From Mycobacterium sp. IS-836 (GTDB lineage: Bacteria > Actinomycetota > Actinomycetes > Mycobacteriales > Mycobacteriaceae), in NCBI RefSeq assembly GCF_001954275.1, contig NZ_MBEU01000053.1:1-64000 (forward strand): DNA of 64,000 bases, given 5' to 3'. Within the stretch, counting starts at the first letter, position 1. Each line of letters opens with the position of its first letter. Position numbers and translations under genes: made by a program. Positions 7,076-15,272 of the stretch are shown here, one piece after another. The notes beneath the pieces were generated by a model. The model ran no database searches. It was not told the origin of the DNA and saw only the letters and a program-made list of their open reading frames with translations.

Positions 7076-8971
7076 ATGGATGGCAATGTATTGCCGGTGG
7101 ACCACAAACCTCCCACCGCAGTCATCGAGTCCGCACATCGCCAGCATGCCCTGCCATTTGATGACACGACGGATTTACACAATGCCGATCGTGGATTTAT
7201 AGCGGCATTGTCGCCGTGTGTCGTCAAAGCGGCCGACGGCCGCGTGGTGTGGGACAACGACGCCTACTCATTCCTTGAGGGTCCGGCTCCCGCAACCGTG
7301 CACCCCAGCCTGTGGCGGCAATCGTCGCTGGCCGCCAAACAGGGCCTCTACGAAGTGGTGCCGGGCGTCTATCAGGTCCGCGGGTTGGACCTGTCGAACG
7401 TCACCTTCGTCGAGGGCGACAAAGGGGTCATCGTCATCGATCCGTTGATCTCCACCGAGGTCGCAGCCGCGGCGCTCGACCTGTATCGCACGCACCGCGG
7501 CGGGGACCGCCCGGTAGTCGCGGTGATCTACACCCACAGTCACGTCGACCATTTCGGCGGCGTGCTGGGCGTTACGTCGCAGGCGGACGTGGACGCCGGT
7601 GCGGTCGCAGTGCTGGCGCCGGAGGGCTTCGTCGAGCACGCGGTCAAAGAGAACGTCTACGCCGGTCCCGCCATGACCCGCCGGGCCACCTACATGTACG
7701 GCACGCTGCTCCCGCGCGGACCGCAGGATCAGGTGGGCTGCGGCCTGGGCCAGGCGCCGTCCACCGGCGAGGTCGCGGTCATCGTCCCGACCATCGACAT
7801 CCGCGAGACCGGCGAGAAGCACACCATCGACGGCGTGGAGATCGAGTTCCAGATGGCGCCGGGCACCGAGGCGCCCGCCGAAATGCATTTCTATTTCCCG
7901 CGTTACCGCGCGTTGTGTATGGCCGAGAACGCCACCCACAACCTGCACAACCTGCTTACCCTGCGCGGCGCGCTGGTGCGTGACCCGCACGCCTGGTCGG
8001 GCTATCTCACCGAGGCGATCGACACCTTTGCCGACCGCGCCGACGTGGTGTTCGCCTCCCATCACTGGCCGACCTGGGGTCGCGACGACATCGTCGAATT
8101 CCTGTCACTGCAACGCGACATGTACGCCTATCTGCACGACCAGACGCTGCGATTGCTCAACCGCGGCTACACCGGTGTGGAAATCGCCGAAATGTTCCAG
8201 ATGCCACCGGTATTGGAGCGCGCCTGGCATACCCATGGCTATTACGGTTCGGTCAGTCACAACGTCAAGGCCGTGTACCAGCGCTACATGGGTTGGTTCG
8301 ACGGCAATCCCGCCAGGTTGTGGCCACACCCGCCCGAGGCGCTGGCCGCCCGATACGTCGACGCGATGGGTGGGATCGACCGGGTGGTTGATCTCGCCAG
8401 GGCCGCCTTTGACTCCGGCGACTTCCGTTGGGCGGCGACGTTGCTCGATCACGCCATCTTCGCCGACAGCACCCACGAGGCCGCCCGCGCGTTGTACGCC
8501 GATACGCTGGAGCAGCTCGCCTACGGCGCCGAAAACGCAGTCTGGCGAAACTTCTTCATGAGTGGGGCAACCGAATTGCGTGACGGCAACTTCGGAACCG
8601 CCGTCACCGCCGCCTCGATGTCGATGCTCAATCAGCTGACACCGGAGCAGCTTTTCGACGGGTTCGCGCTGCGCGTAGACGGGCCGCGCGCGTGGGACCT
8701 CGACATCGCCATCGATATCTCGTTCGCCGACCTGGCCGCCAACTACCGGCTCACGCTACGCAACGGTGTGCTGGTCTATCGCAAGGTTGCCGCCGACGCC
8801 GCAACAGCGAACGTTACGGTCAAGCTGGACAGCAAGTTTCGTCTTCTGACGGTGGCGATGGGCGACTTCGCTTCGCCCGGACTGGACATATCCGGCGACC
8901 AGACCGCGCTGCAGGCGTTGCTGGGCGTGCTCGACGAACCGGACCCGAGTTTCAACATCGTCACGCCGTAA
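7076..8971 (+). CDS. Alkyl/aryl-sulfatase, SdsA1/BDS1 type (MBL fold)
   Basis: A 631-residue enzyme of the zinc-dependent type III sulfatases. The metal-binding THSHVDHFGG is at residues 153-162, followed by APEG, GTEAPAEMHFYFP, CMAENATHNLHNLLTLRGA, ASHHWPTWG, a dimerisation domain and a C-terminal SCP2-like domain (AWDLDIAIDISFADL to the end). Family enzymes hydrolyse primary alkyl sulfates such as SDS to alcohol and sulfate. ATG at 7076 follows GGGGAGG and is preferred over the start at 6989. Length and place match Rv3762c. No signal peptide is evident. Confidence 0.93.
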   Translation: MDGNVLPVDHKPPTAVIESAHRQHALPFDDTTDLHNADRGFIAALSPCVVKAADGRVVWDNDAYSFLEGPAPATVHPSLWRQSSLAAKQGLYEVVPGVYQVRGLDLSNVTFVEGDKGVIVIDPLISTEVAAAALDLYRTHRGGDRPVVAVIYTHSHVDHFGGVLGVTSQADVDAGAVAVLAPEGFVEHAVKENVYAGPAMTRRATYMYGTLLPRGPQDQVGCGLGQAPSTGEVAVIVPTIDIRETGEKHTIDGVEIEFQMAPGTEAPAEMHFYFPRYRALCMAENATHNLHNLLTLRGALVRDPHAWSGYLTEAIDTFADRADVVFASHHWPTWGRDDIVEFLSLQRDMYAYLHDQTLRLLNRGYTGVEIAEMFQMPPVLERAWHTHGYYGSVSHNVKAVYQRYMGWFDGNPARLWPHPPEALAARYVDAMGGIDRVVDLARAAFDSGDFRWAATLLDHAIFADSTHEAARALYADTLEQLAYGAENAVWRNFFMSGATELRDGNFGTAVTAASMSMLNQLTPEQLFDGFALRVDGPRAWDLDIAIDISFADLAANYRLTLRNGVLVYRKVAADAATANVTVKLDSKFRLLTVAMGDFASPGLDISGDQTALQALLGVLDEPDPSFNIVTP

Positions 8972-8996
8972 CGAACTCAACTGTGGTCGAGGAGTT

Positions 8997-9058
8997 GTCG
9001 AGATTGCCGTGAGGGTTGTGCTTTGCCCCTAATTCGCGACCATGACGGCAATCTCGAC
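8997..9058. repeat. Perfect 14-bp inverted repeat between convergent genes
   Basis: GTCGAGATTGCCGT (8997-9010) and ACGGCAATCTCGAC (9045-9058) are exact reverse complements separated by 34 bases. They occupy the space between the ends of the convergent alkylsulfatase and quinone oxidoreductase genes. There is no U-tract. Possibilities are a bidirectional terminator or a short palindromic dispersed repeat. No second copy was noticed in this window. Confidence 0.7.
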
Positions 9059-9090
9059 GACGGCACCTGCGGTGTGCGCCGCACACCGCC

Positions 9091-10059
9091 TCACGCGACG
9101 TCGATGACGACCTTGCCCAGCACCTTGCGCTCCGCCACATAGCGCAGCGCCGCAGCCGTTTCGGCCAGCGGGAAGCGCGCGCCGATATACGGCCGGATGA
9201 CCCCGCTGGCGAACATCTCGGTCAACTCCTGCGTGTCGCGGATCGCCTCGTCGGGATGATCGGCCATAAACGTGCGGATTTCCATGCCGCGCACACAGAT
9301 GTCTTTGAGCAGAATGAGATTGAGCGGGATGGCCGGGATCGCGCCCGCCGCGTAACCGAGTGTGACGAAGATGCCACCGCGGGCCAGGCCGCGCAGTGCC
9401 GGCTCGGAATAGGCACCGCCGACGGGGTCCAGGACCACCCGGGCGCTGTCACCGGTGAGCTCGCGGATGCGGGTCTTCAGGTCCTCCCGGTCATAGTCGA
9501 CGGTCGCCTCGGCACCACGCTGACGGCACAGCTCGAGCTTTTCCGGACTCGATGCCGCGGCCAGCACCCGGGCCTTCATCGCGACCGCCAGATCGACGGC
9601 GGCCAGCCCCACGCCCCCCGCAGCACCCAGCACGACAACCCAATCGCCCTCTGTCACAGCGGCAGTCGAACGCAACGCATGATAGGCGGTGCGGTATGTC
9701 ACCCCGAACGCCGCGGCCGAAGCGAAGTCGGCGTCGTCGGGCACAAGTTCGGCCTGACTCGCGTCGAGCAACGCCTGTTCGGCGAACGCTCCAAAAGTGG
9801 TTCCGGATACCCGCTGACCCGGATTGAACGCCGCACCCGCGCCGGCGGCGATCACCTCGCCGGCGATCTCGTTGCCGGGGATGAACGGCGGCGGAATCTT
9901 GACCTGGTACTTGCCGGCGATGAACAGTACGTCGGGGAAATTGACCGCCGCGGCGTGCACCCGCACTAGCAACTGGCCGGGACCCGCGACCGGCTCGTCA
10001 ACGTCGGTGAGTACCAGGTCTTCCGGCGGCCCGTACGCCTGGCAGACGACCGCGCGCAT
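9091..10059 (-). CDS. Zinc-free MDR quinone oxidoreductase (QOR type)
   Basis: A 322-residue medium-chain dehydrogenase/reductase of the NADPH:quinone oxidoreductase branch. The catalytic domain has VNFPDVLFIAGKYQ and PPFIPGNEIAGEV; the NADPH-binding motif GAAGGVG is at 145-151, followed by ASSPEKLELCRQRGAE. The zinc cysteines of alcohol dehydrogenases are absent. The start is ATG at 10059, which shares a base with the stop of the upstream TetR gene (TGATG). It is the last gene of the leftward five-gene operon from 13839 and probably handles an enone intermediate or quinone; the substrate is not known. Confidence 0.88.
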   Translation of the reverse strand: MRAVVCQAYGPPEDLVLTDVDEPVAGPGQLLVRVHAAAVNFPDVLFIAGKYQVKIPPPFIPGNEIAGEVIAAGAGAAFNPGQRVSGTTFGAFAEQALLDASQAELVPDDADFASAAAFGVTYRTAYHALRSTAAVTEGDWVVVLGAAGGVGLAAVDLAVAMKARVLAAASSPEKLELCRQRGAEATVDYDREDLKTRIRELTGDSARVVLDPVGGAYSEPALRGLARGGIFVTLGYAAGAIPAIPLNLILLKDICVRGMEIRTFMADHPDEAIRDTQELTEMFASGVIRPYIGARFPLAETAAALRYVAERKVLGKVVIDVA

Positions 10060-10682
10060 CACTTGACCCCCAACCCTTTCAGGCAGAACCGAACCACGTG
10101 TGCGATGTCGTCGGGTCCGGGCCGCTCCGCGGAACCCATGTAACGCCGCATCGTTGCGGCCGTGCAGCAGAACACCGCCTCGACATCGCGGTCTACATCG
10201 CTACTGCCCAGCGCCGCAACGGGTTCGACCAGCAGGTCACGCAGCGGCAGCATCATCTCCTGGTCGACCGTGCGCCAGTTGGTGCCCGTCGCCATCTGAC
10301 CGGCCGCGGCGCGGCTTTTCCGGATCAGGTGCGGGTGGGCGACCTGTGCCAGCGTGCCCTCGATCCAGCGCGCGACCTTGTCCTGTGGCCTCGACTCCTT
10401 GGCCATCTGATGCTGAAGGTAGGACACGACGATCGCGACCCCACGTTCCATGACGGCCAGGATGAGGTCATCCTTGCCGGCGAAGTAGCGGTAGAACGCC
10501 TTGTTCGACGAGCCGGCCTCGGCGACGATGTCGCTGACACGCGGCGGCTCGGGCGCGACCCGCTCCATCACCCGCACCGCGGCGGCCAGGATGCGCTCCA
10601 CCTCCTCGGTGGCCTCCCGCTGGCGTTCGTCGAGCGCCCGTTCGACGGCGGCCGTGACTCGGCTATTGGTCAACGAGCTCAC
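10059..10682 (-). CDS. TetR-family transcriptional regulator
   Basis: A 207-residue regulator. The N-terminal HTH is VERILAAAVRVMERVAPEPPRVSDIVAEAGSSNKAFYRYFAGKDDLILAVMERG, followed by an all-helical ligand-binding domain. GTG at 10682 overlaps the acyl-CoA dehydrogenase stop by 20 bases; TTG at 10673 is an alternative. Lying fourth in its operon, it is the natural candidate to bind the palindrome at 13855-13873 in front of the first gene and to autoregulate the operon. Confidence 0.88.
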   Translation of the reverse strand: MSSLTNSRVTAAVERALDERQREATEEVERILAAAVRVMERVAPEPPRVSDIVAEAGSSNKAFYRYFAGKDDLILAVMERGVAIVVSYLQHQMAKESRPQDKVARWIEGTLAQVAHPHLIRKSRAAAGQMATGTNWRTVDQEMMLPLRDLLVEPVAALGSSDVDRDVEAVFCCTAATMRRYMGSAERPGPDDIAHVVRFCLKGLGVK

Positions 10683-11946
10683 CGTATTTGGCGCGGGCGG
10701 CCTCTCGCCGAACGCCCAGCATTTCACTGGGCCACTCGCCGTCTTCGGCGTCGTATCCCTTGAGCAGCATGCGGGCCAGGTTGACCTTGTGTGCCTCTGT
10801 CGGCCCGTCGGCCAGGCCGAGCGCGATGCCGCCCAGCAGGACGTTGACCAGTGGCAGCTGGTCGGTGAGGCCGAGCGCGCCGTGTACTTGAATGGCGCGC
10901 AGCGCAATCGATTTCAGTACCTGGGATGCCAGGATCTTGCAGGCGGCGATCTCGGCGCGGGCCGCGTGCTCGTCGCCGTTGTCGATCAGCCACGCGGCGT
11001 GCAGCACGGTGAGCCGGAACGGTATCAACTCGGTATAGGAGTCGGCAACGAATTCCTGCACCAATTGCTTGTCGGCCAGCGAGGTGCCCTGTGTGAACCG
11101 GCTTTTCGCCCGCCGCGACATCATCTCGACGGCGCGCTGCGCCATTCCGATCGAGCGCATCGCGTGGTGCAACCGGCCGCCGGCCAAGCGGGTCTGCAGA
11201 ATCAGGAAGCCCTGGCCGGGTTCACCGAGCAGCGCGTCCGAACCCACCCGGACCCCGTCGTAGTGCACCAGGGAATGTCCGGGCTCGTGCGGCTCCGCGC
11301 CGACGATGTGATGGGTGGCTTCGACCGTGAGGCCCGGGGTACCGGCCGGGATCAGGAACGTCGACGCACCGTGGTGGACGGCCACGTCGGGATTGGTGAT
11401 CGCGACGACGATGAAGAACGACGCGACGGAAGCGTTGGAGGAGAAGTACTTTCGGCCGGTGATGACCCAGCCGTCACCGTCCGGGACGGCACGGGTGGTG
11501 AAGACCCGCGGATCGGCGCCGCCTTGCGGTTCCGTCATCGAGAAGCAGGAGAAGATCTCCCCGGACAGCAGCCCGGCCAGATAGCGGTCCTTCTGCTCCT
11601 GGGTGCCGAACCGGGCGATGATCTCCGCGTTGCCGGTATCGGGCGCCTGCGTGCCGAACACGATCGGCGCCCACGGGCTGCGGCCCAGGATCTCGTTGAT
11701 CAGTGTCAGCTTGACCGCGCCGAAGCCCTGGCCGCCCAGCTCGGGGCCCAAATGCGGTGCCCACAAACCGTTGTCGCGGACCTGCTGCTTGAGCGGGTCG
11801 ACGATGCGGCGGCGCTCGTCGTTCAGCGGGAGGAACTCGCACCCCGGGAACAGCACCTCGAGGGGTTCCACCTCTTCACGCACAAACTCGCGGATCCAGT
11901 CCAGCTTCTTGTCGAACTCCGGGTCGGTGGAGAAGTCCCAAGCCAT
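10663..11946 (-). CDS. Acyl-CoA dehydrogenase (FadE type)
   Basis: A 427-residue flavoprotein with the standard three-domain layout: N-terminal helices (LNDERRRIVDPLKQQV), a middle domain with CFSMTEPQGGADPRVFTTRA contacting FAD and substrate and WVITGRKYFSSNA, and a C-terminal helical domain ending in IQVHGALGLTDQLPLVNVLL. It should oxidise an acyl-CoA at C2-C3 and pass electrons to ETF. It is in the ACAD10/11-like branch that commonly sits beside APH-fold kinases, as here. ATG at 11946 has GGAG seven bases upstream. Confidence 0.92.
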   Translation of the reverse strand: MAWDFSTDPEFDKKLDWIREFVREEVEPLEVLFPGCEFLPLNDERRRIVDPLKQQVRDNGLWAPHLGPELGGQGFGAVKLTLINEILGRSPWAPIVFGTQAPDTGNAEIIARFGTQEQKDRYLAGLLSGEIFSCFSMTEPQGGADPRVFTTRAVPDGDGWVITGRKYFSSNASVASFFIVVAITNPDVAVHHGASTFLIPAGTPGLTVEATHHIVGAEPHEPGHSLVHYDGVRVGSDALLGEPGQGFLILQTRLAGGRLHHAMRSIGMAQRAVEMMSRRAKSRFTQGTSLADKQLVQEFVADSYTELIPFRLTVLHAAWLIDNGDEHAARAEIAACKILASQVLKSIALRAIQVHGALGLTDQLPLVNVLLGGIALGLADGPTEAHKVNLARMLLKGYDAEDGEWPSEMLGVRREAARAKYGELVDQ

Positions 11947-12017
11947 CGAATACTCCTGTCTCGTTCATATGGTGGCGGCCCGCAGCGCCCGGCTACGCCG
12001 CGCTTGCGATCGCCACG

Positions 12018-12782
12018 CTAGGGGATGCCGCCGTCGGCCCGCAGAATCGAACCGGTGGTGAAACTGGACGCATCGGACGCCAAAAACAGTGCAGCACCGA
12101 CGATTTCGCGCGGGTCTCCCGCGCGCTCCAAGAAGAGGTGACTGAACCTGTTGGTGTCGTCGTTTTCCAGACCCCAGGCTTTGCTGACGTCGGTCAGGTA
12201 CGGCCCGGCCATCAGCGTGTTGACCCGCACGGTGGGCCCGAACGCCTGCGCCAGGCCCTCGGTCATGGCGTTGAGCCCGGCCTTGGCCGCGGCATAGGGG
12301 ATGATGCCGCCGTTGGGTCGCAGCGACCCGGTGGAGCTCACGTTGATGATGGACCCGCGGCCGGCGGCCACCATCCGCTCGCCCACCAACGCCGATAACC
12401 GGAAGGGCCCCTTCAGGTTCAGGTTGACGACCGCATCAAAGAGCTTCTCAGTGACGTCGGTCAGCTTGTCGTACAGCGGCGACATGCCCGCGTTGTTGAT
12501 CAACGTGTCGACCTTGCCGAACCTGTCGTAGGTCGCCTCGACCAGTCCGTCGAGCTGTTCCCAGCGTCCGACGTGCACTTGGTAGGGCATGGCGGAGCGG
12601 CCGGTCTCGGCCTCGATTTCCTTGGCGGTGCTCACGCAGTTGTCCATGTTGCGGCTGGCGATCACCACGTCGGCGCCGCAACGTGCGGCGGCGAACGCCA
12701 TTTCGCGGCCGAGTCCGCGGCTGCCGCCGGTGATCAGCACCACGCGGTCGGTGAGGTCGAAAATGTCGTCCGCATAACCCAT
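12018..12782 (-). CDS. SDR-family oxidoreductase
   Basis: A 254-residue classical short-chain dehydrogenase. The cofactor loop GGSRGLG is at 19-25, NNAG at about 96-99, with catalytic Ser near 150, Tyr163 and Lys167 (YAAAK). The C-terminal FLASDASSFTTGSILRADGG is typical. A conserved ASRN after strand 2 suggests NADP preference. It lies two bases from the upstream APH kinase gene and 71 bases before the acyl-CoA dehydrogenase, so it is probably part of the same fatty-acyl or alcohol catabolic route. Confidence 0.92.
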   Translation of the reverse strand: MGYADDIFDLTDRVVLITGGSRGLGREMAFAAARCGADVVIASRNMDNCVSTAKEIEAETGRSAMPYQVHVGRWEQLDGLVEATYDRFGKVDTLINNAGMSPLYDKLTDVTEKLFDAVVNLNLKGPFRLSALVGERMVAAGRGSIINVSSTGSLRPNGGIIPYAAAKAGLNAMTEGLAQAFGPTVRVNTLMAGPYLTDVSKAWGLENDDTNRFSHLFLERAGDPREIVGAALFLASDASSFTTGSILRADGGIP

Positions 12783-12783
12783 T

Positions 12784-13839
12784 TCAGCGGCCTCCTGTCG
12801 AGAGGGACCGGGCGAGCTCGGCCGCGGTGGCGATCAGCCGCGGAATCATCGCCCCGAAAGTGTCTTGGATCTTGGGGTCAACCTTGCCCGTGCGCACCCC
12901 GGCGGCGTACGTCTTCTCCAGCACGATGCCCAGCTTCCAGTTGGCCAGCACCAGGTAGTAGTCGATGTTCTCGGTGGACAGCCCGCTGATCTTCTCGTAG
13001 TGCTCGAGCAGTTCGCTGCGCGTCGGCATGCCCTTCATGTCCAGGTAGAACCCGTCGTCGCTGGGGTTTTCGCCGTCGTAGCCCAGTAGCGCCCACGCCA
13101 GATCCAGCAGCGGATCGCCCACCGTGGTCATCTCCCAGTCCACGATCGCGGCCAGTCGTGCCGGCGCGCCGTGGGCGAACATCACGTTGGCGAATTGGTA
13201 GTCGCCGTGCATGATGCCCGGCTTGTAGTGCGCGGGCCGGTGGCGGCGCAGCCAGTCGGCCGCCTCGTCCAGGCCGGGCAGCTCGCGGACCTTGTAGGCG
13301 TCCAGGAACGTCAGCCAGCGATCGACCTGTCGCTCGTGAAATCCGTCCGGTCGGCCGAACCCTTCGAGCCCCTGGGCGCGCCAGTCCACCCGGCCCAGCC
13401 TGGCGGCGCCCTCGACCAATTCGAACGCCAGGCCGCGGCGTGCGTCCAGGTCGGTGTCGAACGGCGCTTGCCATCCGCCGTCCATCGGGCTCCACCCGTC
13501 GATGGCCCGCATGACGTAGAACGGCATGCCCAGCACGGTGCCGGTGTCGTCGGCGGCGATGAGTTCCGCGTGCGGTACGTCGGTGCCGGACAGCGCGCGT
13601 ACCAGCCGGATCTCGCGCAGCAGTCCGTCGATTCGGGCGGCATCGGCGCGCGCGCCGGGCATCCGCAGCACCATGCGTTCGGGGCCACGCTCGATCAGGT
13701 ACAGGGTGTTCTGGGAACCGCCCTTCAGCTGGTTCAGCAGTGGTTCTTCGCCGCTGCCCGGTGCGTCGTTGGCGTCGAGCCAACGTCCGAGAACACCCGG
13801 GTCCAGTTGCGTTTCGCCGGCAGCAGTCATGATCCGCAC
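12784..13839 (-). CDS. APH-fold phosphotransferase (FadE36/ACAD10-type)
   Basis: A 351-residue kinase-fold protein with HGDYQFAN at about 211-218, IVDWEMTTVGDPLLDLAW after it, and a Gly-rich nucleotide loop (LKGGSQNTLYLI) near the N-terminus. In ACAD10 the same domain phosphorylates a hydroxyacyl chain before dehydration; an analogous role fits the acyl-CoA dehydrogenase in this operon, but is inference. GTG at 13839 has GGAG eight bases upstream; ATG at 13830 is the alternative. The promoter-proximal palindrome ends 16 bases before this GTG. Confidence 0.9.
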   Translation of the reverse strand: MRIMTAAGETQLDPGVLGRWLDANDAPGSGEEPLLNQLKGGSQNTLYLIERGPERMVLRMPGARADAARIDGLLREIRLVRALSGTDVPHAELIAADDTGTVLGMPFYVMRAIDGWSPMDGGWQAPFDTDLDARRGLAFELVEGAARLGRVDWRAQGLEGFGRPDGFHERQVDRWLTFLDAYKVRELPGLDEAADWLRRHRPAHYKPGIMHGDYQFANVMFAHGAPARLAAIVDWEMTTVGDPLLDLAWALLGYDGENPSDDGFYLDMKGMPTRSELLEHYEKISGLSTENIDYYLVLANWKLGIVLEKTYAAGVRTGKVDPKIQDTFGAMIPRLIATAAELARSLSTGGR

Positions 13840-13854
13840 ACCCCAATCTCCGTA

Positions 13855-13873
13855 TGGAGAATAGCATTCTCCA
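13855..13873. promoter_or_regulatory. TetR-type operator palindrome
   Basis: TGGAGAAT-AGC-ATTCTCCA, 8-base arms, lies in the 55-base gap between the APH kinase start and the end of the methyltransferase gene. Its size and symmetry fit a TetR dimer site. The TetR encoded downstream in the same operon is the likely ligand. It overlaps the region where the promoter and ribosome site must be. Confidence 0.7.
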
Positions 13874-13894
13874 CGGGATTGGGAAGGGGCCGCG

Positions 13895-14578
13895 TCAGCG
13901 GTCGGCCTTGTGGGCGCTGAGCAGGAACCCTGGCGCCATGAAGTGGCCCTCGTCGTCGCGCTCGACGTCGGGTACCGTGCCGGACCCGACGGCATCGGCG
14001 TTGCCGTAGAGCTTCGCCGGTCGGATGTCATCGACCCGCCACAGGGTCGAGACCGCGTCGTGCAACTCGGTTTGGGTAAAGCCGCGCGGGCCGGGCGCGT
14101 CGTCCTCGCCCTGGTGGCCCAGGGCCCCCGCGACGAACGCCAGAATGTAGAGCGCTGCCCCCGGCGCCGCGGCACGAAAGATGGATTGCATGTAGTCCTG
14201 GCGCCTCTCGGGCGGCAGCGCGTGGAACAGCCCGCTGTCCAGGATGGTGGAGAAGCGGCCTTCGGATCCGGGCGGGTAGTCACGAAAGCTCGCGACGTCG
14301 GCCTGCGCGAAAGTCGCTGTCGTGAACCCTTGTTCGGCCGCGGCCGCGGCCGCCGCCTCGATCGCCGTGCCGCTGGCGTCCAGGCCGACAACCGTGTAGC
14401 CGCGCGCGGCAAGGGCCAGCGATAGTGCGGCGTGGCCGCAGCCGGCGTCCAGCACGTCGCTGCGGATCTTGCCGTGATCGATGAGGGCCGCCAGCTCGGG
14501 TTGTGGCCGGCCGATGCTCCACGGGGGTGGCGATTCTTGTCGGTAGGCGGCGTCCCAATCCATGCCCGGCTGGGTCAT
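13895..14578 (-). CDS. Class I SAM-dependent methyltransferase
   Basis: A 227-residue enzyme with SAM-binding motif I DVLDAGCGHAALSLALAARG (about 41-60), acidic ribose contact VVGLDASG, and ILDSGLFHALPPERRQDY as motif IV. The N-terminal WDAAYRQESPPPWSIGRPQPEL is typical of a thiopurine/tellurite-type methyltransferase subgroup found in actinobacteria, which detoxifies small molecules; the substrate is not known. ATG at 14578 has GGAGG seven bases upstream. Its divergent neighbour is the phosphatase at 14655. Confidence 0.9.
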   Translation of the reverse strand: MTQPGMDWDAAYRQESPPPWSIGRPQPELAALIDHGKIRSDVLDAGCGHAALSLALAARGYTVVGLDASGTAIEAAAAAAAEQGFTTATFAQADVASFRDYPPGSEGRFSTILDSGLFHALPPERRQDYMQSIFRAAAPGAALYILAFVAGALGHQGEDDAPGPRGFTQTELHDAVSTLWRVDDIRPAKLYGNADAVGSGTVPDVERDDEGHFMAPGFLLSAHKADR

Positions 14579-14654
14579 CTGTCCTCCTCGAGGTCGAGCC
14601 TCCTGCGCGCAATGAGAAACTGGCGCTGCCCACCATCCGACGACGGGAACAAAC

Positions 14655-15263
14655 ATGCAAGTGCTGCTGGTCCGGCACGCGTTGCCGCTGCGCAGCGAAC
14701 ACGGGCAGGGTTCGGACCCGGATCTGTCCGACGAGGGGAAGGCACAGGTCACACGCCTGCCCGACGCCCTTGCCAGGTTTCCCATCTCCCGGGTGGTCAG
14801 CAGCCCGCAGCGCCGGGCGATCCAGACCGCCGAACCGGTCGCGGCGGCCCGGGAGTTGGCCGTCGAGATCGACGAGCGATTCGCCGAATACGACCGCGAC
14901 CTTCCGGTGTACATCCCCGTCGAGCAGATCCGCGCGGAAAACCCTCAGGAGTGGGCGCGGCTGGCGCAGGGCCATCTGCCCAGCGCGGTCGACGAAGACG
15001 CCTTCCGGGCGCGGGTGCTGGCGGGCGTGGACGATCTCGTCGCCGCCACTGATCCCGACGACACCGTCGCCGTGTTCAGCCACGGCGGAGTGATCAACCT
15101 GCTCCTGCACCACATTCTGGGGACGGCCCGGTTGTTGTCGTTCCCCGTGGACTACGCATCGTTCACGCGCCTGCTCTACTCGCGCTCCGGCCAGGCAACC
15201 GTGGCGACGGTGAACGCCGTCGAACACGTGTGGGACCTGTTGCCGCGCAACCAGCGATGGTAA
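14655..15263 (+). CDS. Histidine phosphatase family protein
   Basis: A 202-residue member of the phosphoglycerate-mutase-like superfamily: LLVRHALP gives the phospho-acceptor His8, SPQRRAIQTAEPVAA the second arginine motif, and VAVFSHGGVINLLL the second catalytic histidine. Substrates range from sugar phosphates to phosphoproteins, so no specific call is made. Nine bases separate it from the FadE36-like kinase gene, which suggests co-transcription. Confidence 0.9.
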   Translation: MQVLLVRHALPLRSEHGQGSDPDLSDEGKAQVTRLPDALARFPISRVVSSPQRRAIQTAEPVAAARELAVEIDERFAEYDRDLPVYIPVEQIRAENPQEWARLAQGHLPSAVDEDAFRARVLAGVDDLVAATDPDDTVAVFSHGGVINLLLHHILGTARLLSFPVDYASFTRLLYSRSGQATVATVNAVEHVWDLLPRNQRW

Positions 15264-15272
15264 ACAAGTTCG

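Noticed and set aside
9011..9044. Insertion sequence between the 14-bp arms
   Set aside because: Only 34 bases separate the arms and no transposase exists nearby.
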